Below are positions 33,430-43,964 of a stretch of DNA of 64,000 bases, one piece after another. Position 1 is the stretch's first letter. Each line of letters starts with the position of its first letter. The notes beneath the pieces were generated by a model. The model did no database searches. It saw only the letters and a program-made list of their open reading frames with translations, and had not been told where the DNA came from. This DNA is from Lunularia cruciata. Its lineage: Eukaryota; Streptophyta; Marchantiopsida; Lunulariales; Lunulariaceae. The DNA lies in assembly GCA_948567375.1 (NCBI GenBank), contig OX419755.1:67150944-67214943 (forward strand). Direction: 5' to 3'. The position numbers were made by a program, and so were the translations under genes.

Positions 33430-34460
33430 TTTGTACCACCAAGAGGCCAATATGAAGACAAGCCTCTAGAGTCTATCACATTGTCACTTTTGGATACCAC
33501 ATTCATTTCTTGGTAGTATCTAATAGAGGGAGTATGTGTATTGGAGTTGTTTGGTGGGATTAACATAAGACTAATTCCGATATTATAGGCAGGTATAGAG
33601 GTACTTGTATGTGGAGAAATATGAGATTGTTAGGCAAGCCTTTTTATATCATGCGGCACACTTGGCCTATTGGTGTCCTGAGTTATTACTAATATCAACA
33701 GTCAAGGGTTACCAAAAGATCCTACTAATAAGAATTTCCTTGTTGGGGATGTAGGATTTGGAGAGACGTTGTCCTATTCATTTGGTGATTTTTAGATGGC
33801 CATATCAAGGACATACCTTTATTTGCCAAGGTCAAGGTCTCAAAGATCTCTATTCTAGTGTGTTTTGGGAGATGTCATGCATATATGACATCTCCATGTT
33901 CATCAATTTGTTTCTCCAACCTACATTTTGGAGAGTGTCCTTTTAATGGGTGATTCTTGTACTTGAATGGTGACAAGTACACATCAGATCCATTCTTGGA
34001 TGGGACCTATCATGTTGTTAGATACAACCAGAGTGTAAATTATGGGCTCATCATCCTCATCTTTGGTAGACAAATTTCTTATCTTGAGAGGTTTTATAGC
34101 GTGCTTATGATGGGATTCAAAGACTAGACCACCTTATTGTTGATGAAATTTTGGGTGTTGGACCTGAGTCTCAAATGGTGGTAGTGGCTGATAGGTCACC
34201 TATGGTAGTGGTGAACTTTGTTGGACAACCTAGAGTCGCTTTACCCACACTTATGAGTTTCCCATGCTCCCATGATTTTTGAGAGGGAGGTCATGGACTT
34301 GTTTGGGACTCATAGTTTAAGTAGGTGGTGGGGCCCAATGCCAATGAGAAGGAGTGGGCAATGGGTTTTTGTACCATATAGCACCATTGTTATAGCAATG
34401 TCAAAGGCAATCAAGCATCAAGTGTTAGGTCAAGCTATGGACATGAATCATTTGACCTAA
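33430..34460 (+). pseudogene. Cytosine-5 DNA methyltransferase pseudogene inside retrotransposon A3
   Basis: This second copy keeps a better motif I, VCVLELFGGI at 33532-33561. Motif IV reads VIFRWPYQGH: the catalytic Cys codon is now TAT (33803-33805), one transition away from Cys, while the Gln missing in A1 is present. GQGLKDLYSSVFWEM follows, then YILESVLLMGDS (motif VI), THQIHSWMGP, and a motif IX-X region with WAMGF near 34355 and KHQVLGQAMDMNHL at 34417-34458. Several frameshifts and stops are present. Together with A1 it defines a methyltransferase of about 330 residues between protease and RT. The E LTR inserted 58 bases after it. Confidence 0.82.
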
Positions 34461-35092
34461 ATTGTGAGCCTTGGCTTGCCAGAGCAGCATAAGATGCACT
34501 TGATATGCATCACCACTTGTAATCTTCCAAGGATATGAGATCTTAAGAGAAACAAAAAAAAGAAACATAAAGTTTCACACTCAATACTTTGATGCTCTAA
34601 AGGAGCACCTTATCTTTATAATATACCAAAGAGGATCCTCTGAAAGGAAGTTCTACCCTTGGATCATATACATGGATTGGTAACATGGTAGTGAGCTCTA
34701 CTCTTAGACTAGTTGCATGTATGGGTGACATGTTGGTTTTGGCCCTATCTGATTGGTCAAACAAGCTTTGACCAAAGCTTGACCAAATCTTTAGGGAATC
34801 TTCCTATATGAATCTTTGACTTGCATGGATGAGGTACCATTGGAAAGCTCTCAATGAGAAAAAAAGGGGGAAGGAAGGTCAACCTTACTCTTGATGGGAG
34901 GAATCTACACATTTTTAGGCCTGATTCATTTGTTTAGGCTTCCAAAACTGGCTATAAATTTTTCAAACTATTTTTTGCTTATGCTCTATTAGTAAAAATA
35001 CTCTTTTGGTGATACGTTAATTTGATCTACTTAGTCTATTATCTATAACATCCTTCTAGATGTTACCAAGCCAATTTTTACCTTTAGATAAT

Positions 35093-38000
35093 TGTGGTAC
35101 ACACACTTCTTCTTTTTTGTTATTTTGAAGAAGTGTACAATTGAAGTCATATTGAACCCAAATGGTGTTAAAAGAAGAAGAATCATTTCTTCAAATTGAA
35201 ACCTAAAGTAAAGTGACTTTGTGCGTCATGAAAGAAAAAGTCAATTGGACTTGTCAACTGGTCACCAAGAAACTCAAAGTAAGGAAACTTTGCATCACGG
35301 TGATCAACCCAATGCAAAGACGACATAACAAATTTCCTTTGGGTTACCAACCAAGAAAGTACAAGCAAGAAATGACTAACATGCAAATGAATAAACTTGA
35401 CAATGCCAAGAGGAACTCATGCAAAAGGTATGATTATTTATTGAAGAGTGATGGAGGAACAACCATGCAGCAAAGAACTATAAAATCAAGACTCTGTTGA
35501 GGGGATTTCAAAATTTCATACAAGTATCCTAAGCCATTGAGTAGTAAACCTAAAGGAGTGCCTCTAGCAAAGTCATCCAATAATTTGATGTTTAACAATC
35601 CTAAGGGAGTTAGGATCTTGAGATCAAGAGATGGTAGAATTATATTCTAGCTACCATGAGTGAGAGATTGCACAATGCCCCTAAAGGGAGACAAGAAGAG
35701 TCCCTCACTTGCCATGAGAAATCCTATGATTTGGAGATTAGACATGATAGCCTGGATCAAAGTTTTGAGTAGACTTTGGATCACTTTTTTGGCTTGGAAC
35801 TAGAACTTGAGTTTTCCAAGTTTCATGGCAGAAGTAGCTATGAGCGGTTGTGAGGATGGACTTGAGGACAAAGAGAAAAGAGGCAATCTGGCTTGATGGA
35901 CAGAGTCAGATTGGAGATTGGTTTTGGGGAGAGATGTTGGTGAGGAAACTAAGGCTACATTCCTTGGGAAAGGAGAGTCTACGGAGGAGACAGACAAAAT
36001 CCACAATTCCTTCACTACATTGTGCACAAAGAATGGATATAAGGTCAATATCTATCAAGATCCGGTGAGGCAAGGTATTATCAGGGCAATGATGGCACTC
36101 TTCAAGCCGGATCAAACCACATACATGATGAAGCACCATGCAATATTTTTCCACCAAATGTTTGTAGGAGCACTAGTGAATTGGGCATAATGTTTTCACC
36201 AAAGAACACAATAGATGGTGTGGTGTTGGAGAGATCAAGCCACTCTTCACTATTTGGTGCCATTATTGCATATTTTTACTTTAGATTGAACTTGATAAAG
36301 GAAGTAGAGAAAAGGAAGATAGTGTCTCACTTCCATCTGGATTTACAAAAAGAAGTGGATGAGGAGGAGCAGCGGAACACCAACATATCCAAAGTAGTGA
36401 TGAGTATTATGCAAGAACGGGCCAACACCTAAGAGTAGCAGTTCCTATTCCAAAGACAAAGAAGAGAAGTCAGCCCAAGGAGATAGTGTCATCAATGCAG
36501 CCCCAAAAGATGAGAAAGATGATCCCAAAGCACAACATTATAGTAATTGATGAGTCATTGGGCGCAAAAGAATCAAAGGGCAAAGCCAAGTATAAGTCAA
36601 AAGACTTGGGAGAAGAAGACAAACCAAAGCTTACATTGCAAAGTGAAGAGTTGAGCAGTGGAAGTGAGGATGAACCAAAATTTCAGCAACAAGGAGAGAA
36701 TGATGCTTAAGATGAGGATCAAGAGTTCCATGTTGTGATTGACCGCATGGGAGAAGGAGAAATTCCGTGTCTAAAAGTGCCACAAATGGAAATTGAAGAA
36801 ACTCAAGAAGCCAACCTTAAGCTGGGATTCTAGAAAGGGAGGAGATTGAAGAGAAGTGTACCTACTAAAATTGCAGAAATGAGCAAAGTAAGCCCAATAG
36901 ATGAAGAACAAGAAAGCTCAAATAAAATGCCCTTGAGAGTGAGAAGATTGAGATTTTTGAGTAAAGCCCAGTAGAAGAAGTGAAGAATGCAAAGCCCAAA
37001 GATCCCAAAATTGCAAGAGTCTTTGATGAGGTGGAGTACTTGTTGATGATAGTTTGTCCATTGTTATTACAATTGAAGAAAAAGAAAGAATAGTTGAGGA
37101 GAAGTCATTCAGAGTTGATAGATGAATTGAGAGTAGCACAATAAATGAGTAAAGATAGTTTGGAGTTAAGAAGGAAGTTAATCCGAGGAGAAAGGGAAGT
37201 AGAAGAACTTTGGTCTGAGATAGAACTTAAGAGGAAGGAAATTGAGAGCTTGACAGAAGACTTTGACTTTGAGTGTGGAAGTGCATGATGTGTGAGTAGA
37301 AGTTATTCATTTGAAGGTTATGGCAACAGTCATGGGACAAGAGTTGGAAAGCCTAAAGACAAGTGCAAAGGAGAAAGATCAACCTTGGCAAATAGAATTG
37401 ACTGTGTGAAGTCAAGAGGATGAAAGATTGCAAGGTTTGATCAAAGGAATGGAAATGCAACTTAAATAGAATGAGAAGGAGAAAGAAGCATTAAAAGTTG
37501 AGTTGGAAGATGAGTTGAAGATGTATAGGGAGGAGTTGTAGGTGGGGAGAGAGAGACTAAAAATACCTAAGACAAAGACAATTGAGGAAGAAGTAGTGCA
37601 AGTGAAGGCAATGCTCAACACGATATCTGAAGTTCAGTAGGAGGAAGCAAGACTACATGAACTAAAATTGCTAGTGCAAGAGACAAGGAAGAAGAAAGCA
37701 AAGGAAGTAAATTTGAAAAATTTATTGATTAGGTTAAGGAAGAGAGTAGATAGGAAGATGTTAGAGGTAGGAGAAAACATTTGTCTCAGATTGGATATAG
37801 CAAAGAAGGAGTTAGATGAGGTTTGGAGTAAGCCGAAGAAGGATATCCGATGCAAAGTAAGAGAGGTAGGAATGCAAGTTACTTTGGATGAGCTTTTTGA
37901 GTTGTTAGAGAAAAGTGGGTCAAAGGATAAAGATGTGGATAGATTACCCATGATCTAAATTGTAGGTTGTAGTGAAGAAGTGATAGAATTAGCAGAGGAT

Positions 38001-38885
38001 GTAGTAGTATTAAATAGACCCAAAGAAAGGGAAATTGTTGAAGTGGAATCAAGTTTGGAAGCCAAAGTTGAGGTTGATGTCAGATCGGAGTAGTAATAAT
38101 TTTGAGATTTGAAGAGGTAAATATGAAGAGGTGCATTGTCATTTTGGATCTATAGGTTTGTAAAGTTGTTAGAAAATGGTATATCAGTTAGATAACTATT
38201 AAGTGCTCAGCCTATTTAAAGGAAGCATTCATAGTGTTATGTTGTTTAGTATTTATATTTTTGTAGTTGATAAAGTGAAGTGTTGTACCTTAGTGCTCGT
38301 CATTTCAGCTTAATTCCAAGTATTAATCTTATGTTTGTATTTGTAAGTTTTTGGAGAATTTCAAAGTGCAAGTCAGTGTGCTTGTTGGATTCCACAGTGC
38401 TGATCTTCATTTTGTGTGTTTGATTTGAGTGAAGTGTAATTGAACCAATGCCTTGACAGATCTAAGAGGAATTGTGGTGTTGGTAGTATTTTGCAATTGT
38501 GAGCACAGTGTGAGATTGATGCAAAGCAATTTCAATCTAGGAAGTTGTGCCTTCAATGGAGGGGGAAAATGCAATTCTAAGGTGAGGTTGTTTTGTAGTG
38601 AAGTAGCCTTCTTTGAGAAAATCTAAATCATCACAATCAAGATTGTTTGGAAAGGTTTGATGGAGTGCTAGGAAAGATTATGAAGTGCTAATTTGTGATG
38701 AGATTGTGATAGGTGCTTGTTACTCTCATTTGGGTGTGGTTTCTACCTAAGAGATTAAAGACGCAACCAAGAAGAACTGAATGTTATTGTTTATTTTGTA
38801 TTTGACCAATTTGAACTTGTGTTTCTATGTGAAAAAACTTTATTTACCTGATTACCGCAAAAGTGATACTTGTTGTGTTGTCACA
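35093..38885 (+). mobile_element. Giant solo LTR of family B (3793 bp), perfect TSD
   Basis: Starts TGTGGTAC and ends TTGTCACA, flanked by ATAAT at 35088-35092 and 38886-38890. There is no gag, pol or primer site inside, so it is a solo LTR. It carries a long decayed reading frame on the plus strand and a TATA-like TATTTAAA at 38213-38220 downstream of that frame. It sits inside the E solo LTR. Confidence 0.94.
35800..38094 (+). pseudogene. LTR-encoded protein of family B, copy in the 35-39 kb solo LTR
   Basis: The globular domain is readable at 35850-36432 (ESDWRLVLGRDVGEE, YKVNIYQDPVRQGI, IFFHQMFVGALVNWA, LVPLL, VSHFHLDLQKEVDEEEQ), with stops and frameshifts. It is followed by a Lys/Glu-rich acidic stretch near 36480-36710 (KPKLTLQSEELSSGSE) and a long coiled-coil part up to VDVRSE with TAG at about 38092-38094 (block RVDRKMLEVGENICLRLDI at 37747-37803). 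The function is unknown. Its domain order matches the copies at 54924-57562 and 28159-29091. Confidence 0.65.
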
Positions 38886-39067
38886 ATAATATGCCTAACT
38901 ATTGATATTATATTTCCAAGCTATTTTTGGCTCTTTCTCTATTAGTAGAAGTAATCTTTTAGTGACAACTTTATCTGATCTACCTAGCCCATCATACTTA
39001 ACGTCATTCTAGATGTTACCAAGCCAATTTTCATGTAAAGATAATATGTCTAGCTATTGGTATTACA

Positions 39068-39379
39068 CCACTCTGACACTTATGAGCTCTACCTATCAAG
39101 ACAATTCAAGCGCATGTTGGGGGTGATGGACCAATTGTGTAGGGCATTCTTGGGATACAATTAATGGCTACTATTGAGAGTGGTCTACTTGGGGCCCATC
39201 CAAGGGAGCATGGTTTACTTGGGTTACACACTTGGTATACTTGAGATGCAACTAGAGGACATATAGAGTTTACAGCCAGATCAAAGGGAGTTTTCCACAT
39301 TGAGATTGGGCATTCTAATGGTTGGAGCATGATATTATTTCTCCCAAGTGCCTAGTGTAGCAATTGGTCAGTATTTCTT
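39068..39379 (+). other. Family A spacer between methyltransferase and RT
   Basis: This resumes A3 after the E LTR and matches A1 6985-7330 (CATGTTGGGGRWGATRGACC and GGTCTACTTGGR blocks). No domain recognised. Confidence 0.6.
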
Positions 39380-40860
39380 CCACTCTTACATCAATTATAA
39401 AAGATACTTGGGGACCAAATGTTGGGCCAAGCTTACATGAGGGGAAAATGGAGAGTTTGGAGGTTCTTGAGTAGCTACACAAGTGTTTTATCTTCATTAT
39501 GAAGGATTTGGCTGCTCTAAAAGGACTTGGTATTCAAATTGAGCTTACAAGTGATACATCAAGTTTTTGAGACGTCCTTATACATATAGTAATATGGAGA
39601 GAGCATTGATCCAAAGCTAGAGTAGAGATCTTCTTGAGGTTGGTCTGGTGGAGATTTCACATAAAGAGTATACTTCAGCTATAGTGATGCCAACCAAGAA
39701 GGGAAGGTATGACAACTACATAGATAGGCGGATGTGTGGAGATTACCATCTTATCAAGCAATAAATTAGGGTTGATTGGTATGTTATGCCTACACCAGAA
39801 GAGATCTTTGATATGATTAGGTATGCAAAGGTCTTCAATACTTTGGATCTTTGAGCAAGATATCATCAATTACCAACCAAGGAGGAGGATAAGTCCAAGA
39901 TAACATTTTAGGCTATTGATTCTCAGGATGTATTATATCAATGGAGGTTCTTGGCATTTGGGCCAAAGAATGCTCCTACCAAGTTTTAGAGGGTCATGGA
40001 TGGGGTTCTATGAGAATTGGATTTCCTTGGTGCTATATTGATGATATTTTGATCTATAACAATACTATGGGCATGAGAGATATTTGTTAGAGAAGTTTGA
40101 GAGATTAATATCTCATGGACTCAAATTACATATTGGGAAGTGTAGATTCTTTCATGAGAAAGTTGAGTATTTGGGTCACACTATCTACCCTAGAGGACTA
40201 GGTGTTTAGCAAACCAAGGTGGAGGCCATTGCACATATTCCTCAACCTATGAATGTGAGTAGAGTGCAAGCATTCCTTAGATTGGCAAACTTTTATTGCC
40301 ATTATGTTAGAGGATTAGTGCCATTGCCAAGGCTTTGATAAAGTTGACTAAGCTTACACAAGAGTGGTGTTGGAGAGATGAGCAGAAGAGAGCTTTTACA
40401 AAGTTCAAGGAGAGGTTGAGATCTGCCTCTATTCTTAGGAGACTGATCAAAGGATAACCATTCCAAGTTCATGTTGATTGGAATACGTTGGAGCTTGGAG
40501 TAATGCTCACCCAACATGATGATGAGAGGAAGGAGTTTCTGGTGGCCTGTGCTAGTTTCTTGAACAATTCAATGGAGGCAAAGTATAGTTTATACGAGGG
40601 AGAATGCTTGGCAATAGTGTGAGTAGTAGCACATTTCCGATGTTACCTATTTGGTAACCCCTTCACCCTCATCATTGATCCTCAACCAATGAAGTGGCTG
40701 ATGGAGTTTGACAAGCTTTTAAGGAAGCTTTCATGATAGGCTCTGATTTTATAGGAGTATAATTTCATAATTATTCATAGACCTAGAGTGGTGAACCATG
40801 ATGCAAATGGGTTAAGTAGAAACCCATGTCCCATCCAATAGGATTAGATCAAAGCACATT
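39380..40860 (+). pseudogene. Reverse transcriptase and RNase H pseudogene of A3
   Basis: Blocks in order: SAIVMPTKKGRYDNYIDRR near 39677-39730, YAKVFNTLDL near 39822, QWRFLAFGPKNAP near 39940, YIDDILIY near 40036 (catalytic DD), LRSASILRR near 40430, and the RNase H VDWNTLELGVMLTQHDDE near 40470, YEGECLAIV near 40599, MKWLMEFDKLL near 40689, and the connector RPRVVNHDANGLSRNP near 40780. TGA after TLDL sits at the same site as in A1. Stops and frameshifts show it is dead. Confidence 0.82.
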
Positions 40861-41149
40861 GGCATGGTGAGACAAATAAAGAGATGGTGCTAGGTTTGCA
40901 TGCATCTACCTTTTTGAGTATATTTTTTGAAGCTTTAGTGGTATCTCTCTCAATGCATATCAGAAGAGCTATTGAGGTCACAAATCTAAAGGGCGGAGAT
41001 ATTGGTACAATTCAATGAGACATTCATGATGATATCTTAGTGATGAATTATCTTAAGAGAAAAAGGCATAGTTGGTGCCAAAGAGAGAGATCATGTTCTT
41101 TAGCAAGCCAAGCAGTTTAGATTGGAGTGCATAGATCTTCTTCATGTAT

Positions 41150-42147
41150 GGAAGGATGGTAGAGTGCAAGGAGTACCACTTCCATCCTAAAGATCACATT
41201 TGGTTTATCATGCTCATGAGGAGCTAAGAAATTTTGGAATAAAGCATACATATAGCTTACACCAAAGCCATTATTGGTGGTATTGCATGCAAACCAATGT
41301 ACATTAGTTTTTTACCAATCGTGTGGTTTGTGACCAAGTTAGAGCATCATTTAATACTTTTATGCCACAATTACATTCATTATCTATCATAAGATTGGGT
41401 TACCATTGGAGTTTGGGCTTTGCTTGACCTTTACCATTGATGAAAGAGACATCATTGATATGTTTTGGTTATGGTGGAACACTTCTCCAAGTGGATTGAG
41501 TTGGAGGCACTTCTTAACAAGTCCAATGAAAGGACAACTTACTCAATTTTAGATCAAGTTCTTAGTCATTTTGGTGCACTAGTTGAGGTTTTGACTAATC
41601 AAGGTATAGAGTTCTTGGAGGAGTTCTAGGTCTTGTGTGACAAGGCCTTGATTATTTTATCACCTTTTGAGATCATCCTGAGGTAGATGGCTTGGCAAAG
41701 AGAGTGGTTCAGATGGTGGAGAGAGGATTGCATAAGTATAATTTGCAAAGAGACCACTTGGGAGATTGGGATCTCCAATTACCTTGGTTGGCCATAGGTT
41801 ATTAGTTCAACCAACAAGCCTCTTTAGTATACTTCTCTTCTTACTTTCTACTCTATGAATGAAGTCCATTTACCTATAGCCATTCATTGAGATACTATTG
41901 TAGTTTTGGACTTCAATGATCCAGACATATGGGTGAGCACATGTTCTCAATGGGTAGAGATCTTTCAGAGAGTAATGTCAATTGCCTTTAAGAGCTTGGA
42001 AATTGCTCAATATAGGATAACTAACACTATGCTTCTATTTGAGGAGGAAGTTATAAACACTCAATCCATTGATTTCATCCATGTGACTATGTATATCTAA
42101 AGCAGACCATACTAACAATACTTGATGTTACTACAAGCCACATTATC
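41150..42147 (+). pseudogene. Integrase pseudogene of A3
   Basis: The zinc domain reads HAHEEL...HYWWYCM...RVVCDQ near 41210-41340; the first Cys of CxxC is lost. The core has MVEHFSKWIELEAL near 41470-41515, then VLTNQGIEFLEEF, where the second catalytic Asp is Asn, and PEVDGLAKRVVQMVERGLHK, where the catalytic Glu is Lys. Both are G-to-A changes. The C-terminal part contains DLQLPWLAIGY and, near 42075-42150, CDYVYLKQT and LDVTTSHIILKVHEVLPFGV, which leads without a break into the PHD finger. Confidence 0.8.
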
Positions 42148-42447
42148 TTGAAAGTGCATGAGGTTTTGCCTTTTGGAGTCCTTGTATTGGATGGACATGA
42201 TGGTGTTGTTTGGAAGGATCATGTGGGCAATTGTGCACCATGTCACATCCCAAACTTTGATGGCACTATGGACCCAAGCTTGGCACTTGTACGTGCAAGC
42301 TTGTGGTGTATGTTATGCAACTCTTTTGGAGGAGCTACTACTATGTTGGTGTGTGAAATCTATTTGAGAGGATGGCATATGGCATGTTTGACTCTTCCTC
42401 TCATTGTGGTTCCTCAAGGACAATGGTTATGTCCTAGATGTACTTGA
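42148..42447 (+). pseudogene. Integrase C-terminus with PHD-type zinc finger (A3)
   Basis: PHD fingers bind histone H3 tails. This 99-codon open stretch continues the integrase frame. After NCAPCHIPN come the PHD ligands at 42307-42441: C54-x2-C57, then C69 with Tyr at 72 where the fourth Cys belongs, H77-x2-C80 (GWHMAC) and C95-x2-C98 (WLCPRC), spacing typical of C4HC3 PHD fingers. The lost Cys is a TAT codon, the usual G-to-A decay. The frame ends TGA right after the last Cys, so the finger is the C-terminus of the polyprotein. It occupies the position where chromoviruses carry a chromodomain, so a chromatin-targeting role is likely. Confidence 0.8.
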
Positions 42448-42558
42448 CCTATAGCTAGTTCACTCTTTATATGGTATAGATTATAGATAGGCAACTAATG
42501 ACGGGGCTCAATAGCACCTAATCTCTTGATCTTTGCCCACCATAGAGTATACCACATA
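42448..42558 (+). other. 3' UTR of A3
   Basis: Short non-coding stretch after the PHD stop codon; it ends where the D element is inserted and continues at 58364. Confidence 0.5.
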
Positions 42559-42563
42559 CTTGG

Positions 42564-42916
42564 TATAACAATATAGAGTTTAGCAATGAAGTTAGTTAGG
42601 GTTTACAAAGTAGCCAATAGGACAAATTAGCCTAGAATATTCCAAAAGTATCTAAGAAGTGTCTTGGGAAGCTTCTTGGCTAGCTTAGCTTGCATGCCAA
42701 GTAAGCAACTTCTAGAAAGAAAGCTTCTTGAGAAGCTTTTCAATTAACTTGGCTTGCATTCCAAGGAAGCGGCTCAAGGAAGCTTCTCAAAGCCTTGTGT
42801 GCTATTTATAAATACCAAAGCCAAAGCTCATGCTAGATATTTAGAATTTTCTAAACTTGAGTGTGCCAATGTGATCTTCTATTCTCCTATTTCTCTTTTT
42901 GGTTTTATCGTTTACA
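42564..42916 (+). repeat. 5' LTR of family D element
   Basis: Starts TATAACAATATAGAG (a decayed TGTAACAATATGGAG, seen intact at 53274) and ends TTTACA. It holds repeated CAAGTAAGCAACTTCTAGAA-like blocks, heat-shock-type TTCnnGAA motifs, and a TATA box TATTTATAAATA at 42803-42814. Confidence 0.88.
42803..42814 (+). promoter_or_regulatory. TATA box of family D LTR
   Basis: TATTTATAAATA lies about 100 bases before the LTR end, directly downstream of the CTTCTAGAA/AGCTTCTTGAGAAGCT heat-shock-like motifs. Confidence 0.6.
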
Positions 42917-42917
42917 T

Positions 42918-42929
42918 TAGTATCAGAGT
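42918..42929 (+). promoter_or_regulatory. Primer-binding site of family D (tRNA-iMet type)
   Basis: TAGTATCAGAGT matches the plant initiator-Met primer site TGGTATCAGAGC at 10 of 12 positions; both differences are transitions. Confidence 0.75.
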
Positions 42930-43179
42930 AGTAATGAGATGGATGGAATTTATAGATGACTAAATCCATCTCTGCCAAACAATTGGGGTTTTTGTGTTTG
43001 GGTACTACCCAAGCATCACATCACACAATTCATCACCTCACATTTTAGGCAGAATTTTTTAATAGTAAAAACCTTGTCCAAGGAACCCTTAGTACTTCCG
43101 GTTGTAATTTATGGAGAATGGTGGATGTGTTGCATCTATGTGTTAGTTAATTAAATAAATTGGGGATAGAGTGATAGAG

Positions 43180-43960
43180 TAGTAGCCATGGCAGCAATGC
43201 CTGAGGTTACCATTGCCATAAAGCAACAAATTGAGCACCTTACTTGATTGTTGGATGAACGAGACCAACAACAACAAGAGCACATAAAGAGTGTACCATT
43301 TTGAGAAGGAGAAGACTAAATCTGATTTCTAAAACCCCAAGGTATTTGATGGCAAGAATCTCTCTAAGCATAGTGGAGAATTTTCGACTGGGAATGTTAT
43401 TTTGAGGTTATAAATTTTCAAGATGAATGGAAATAAATTCTCTTAGCTTCAAGCCAATTGGATGGAGCAACAAAGAAATGGTGGCAATTCCAAGTGGAGC
43501 AAGCTAAAAGGCAGTTTGTTATACCAATTCTACCATGGGAAGAATTCAAAGGTGCAATAATTGAGCAATTCAAAGCTATAAATGCCACACAAGATGCACA
43601 AGATAAATTGGTAAAGTTGAAGTAGGTTGGTTCTGTAAGAAGCAACATCATGCAATTCTAGAACACCATAATACAAATTCCAAATATAATGAATGGTGAA
43701 GCTCTAGATCAATTTTTGTTGGGCTTGAAGTCACAAACCAAATAAGAAATGACTATTTGAGAGCCAAAATGCTTAAAAGAAGCCATGCAACTAGTAGAGC
43801 GCTTTGATTCCTTAGTTGTGACAACTTGGTCTTGACCTCAATCTTCACAAAACCAACTAGCACATTACACATGTGTGGAGGAGCCGGCAGCAATGGAGAT
43901 TGATGCCATCCAATAAAGACCACTTGGTATAGCGGATTGGGAAAGATTACTTCTATCTTC
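43180..43960 (+). pseudogene. gag pseudogene of family D element
   Basis: One frame gives a capsid domain: ATKKWWQFQVEQAKRQFVIP, PWEEFKGAIIEQFKAINATQ, then SVRSNIMQF, GEALDQFLLGLKSQ and LKEAMQLVERFDSL. It ends at EIDAIQ*RPLG. The zinc knuckle that follows this block in the inverted D copy is missing. Stops are mainly TAG at Gln positions. Confidence 0.75.
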
Positions 43961-43964
43961 TAAT

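Larger units (their letters stand above)
34518..39067 (-). mobile_element. Solo LTR of family E in A3, split by a B solo LTR
   Basis: Left part 34518-35092 and right part 38891-39067 together give about 750 bp, the full length of an E LTR in minus orientation (TGTAATCTTCC...GGTATTACA on the plus strand). A perfect TSD CCACT flanks it at 34513-34517 and 39068-39072. Removing it restores the family A spacer CATCACCACT...GACACTTATGAG, which matches A1 near 6990. Confidence 0.93.
31072..42558 (+). mobile_element. Family A Ty3/gypsy retrotransposon with methyltransferase and PHD finger (A3)
   Basis: This copy keeps gag (from its middle), protease, methyltransferase, RT, RNase H, integrase and a PHD finger in order on the plus strand. 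It is interrupted by an E solo LTR at 34518-39067 (TSD CCACT). The 3' UTR is interrupted by a complete D element at 42564 (TSD CTTGG) and resumes at 58364, and the 3' LTR starts at 58523. The 5' end was cut by B insertions; the A LTR at 14603 may belong to it. Confidence 0.85.

Noticed and set aside
42307-42441. RING or LIM finger instead of PHD
   Set aside because: The order and spacing with GWHMAC followed by WxCxxC fit PHD; the RING His position and LIM double CCHC pattern do not.
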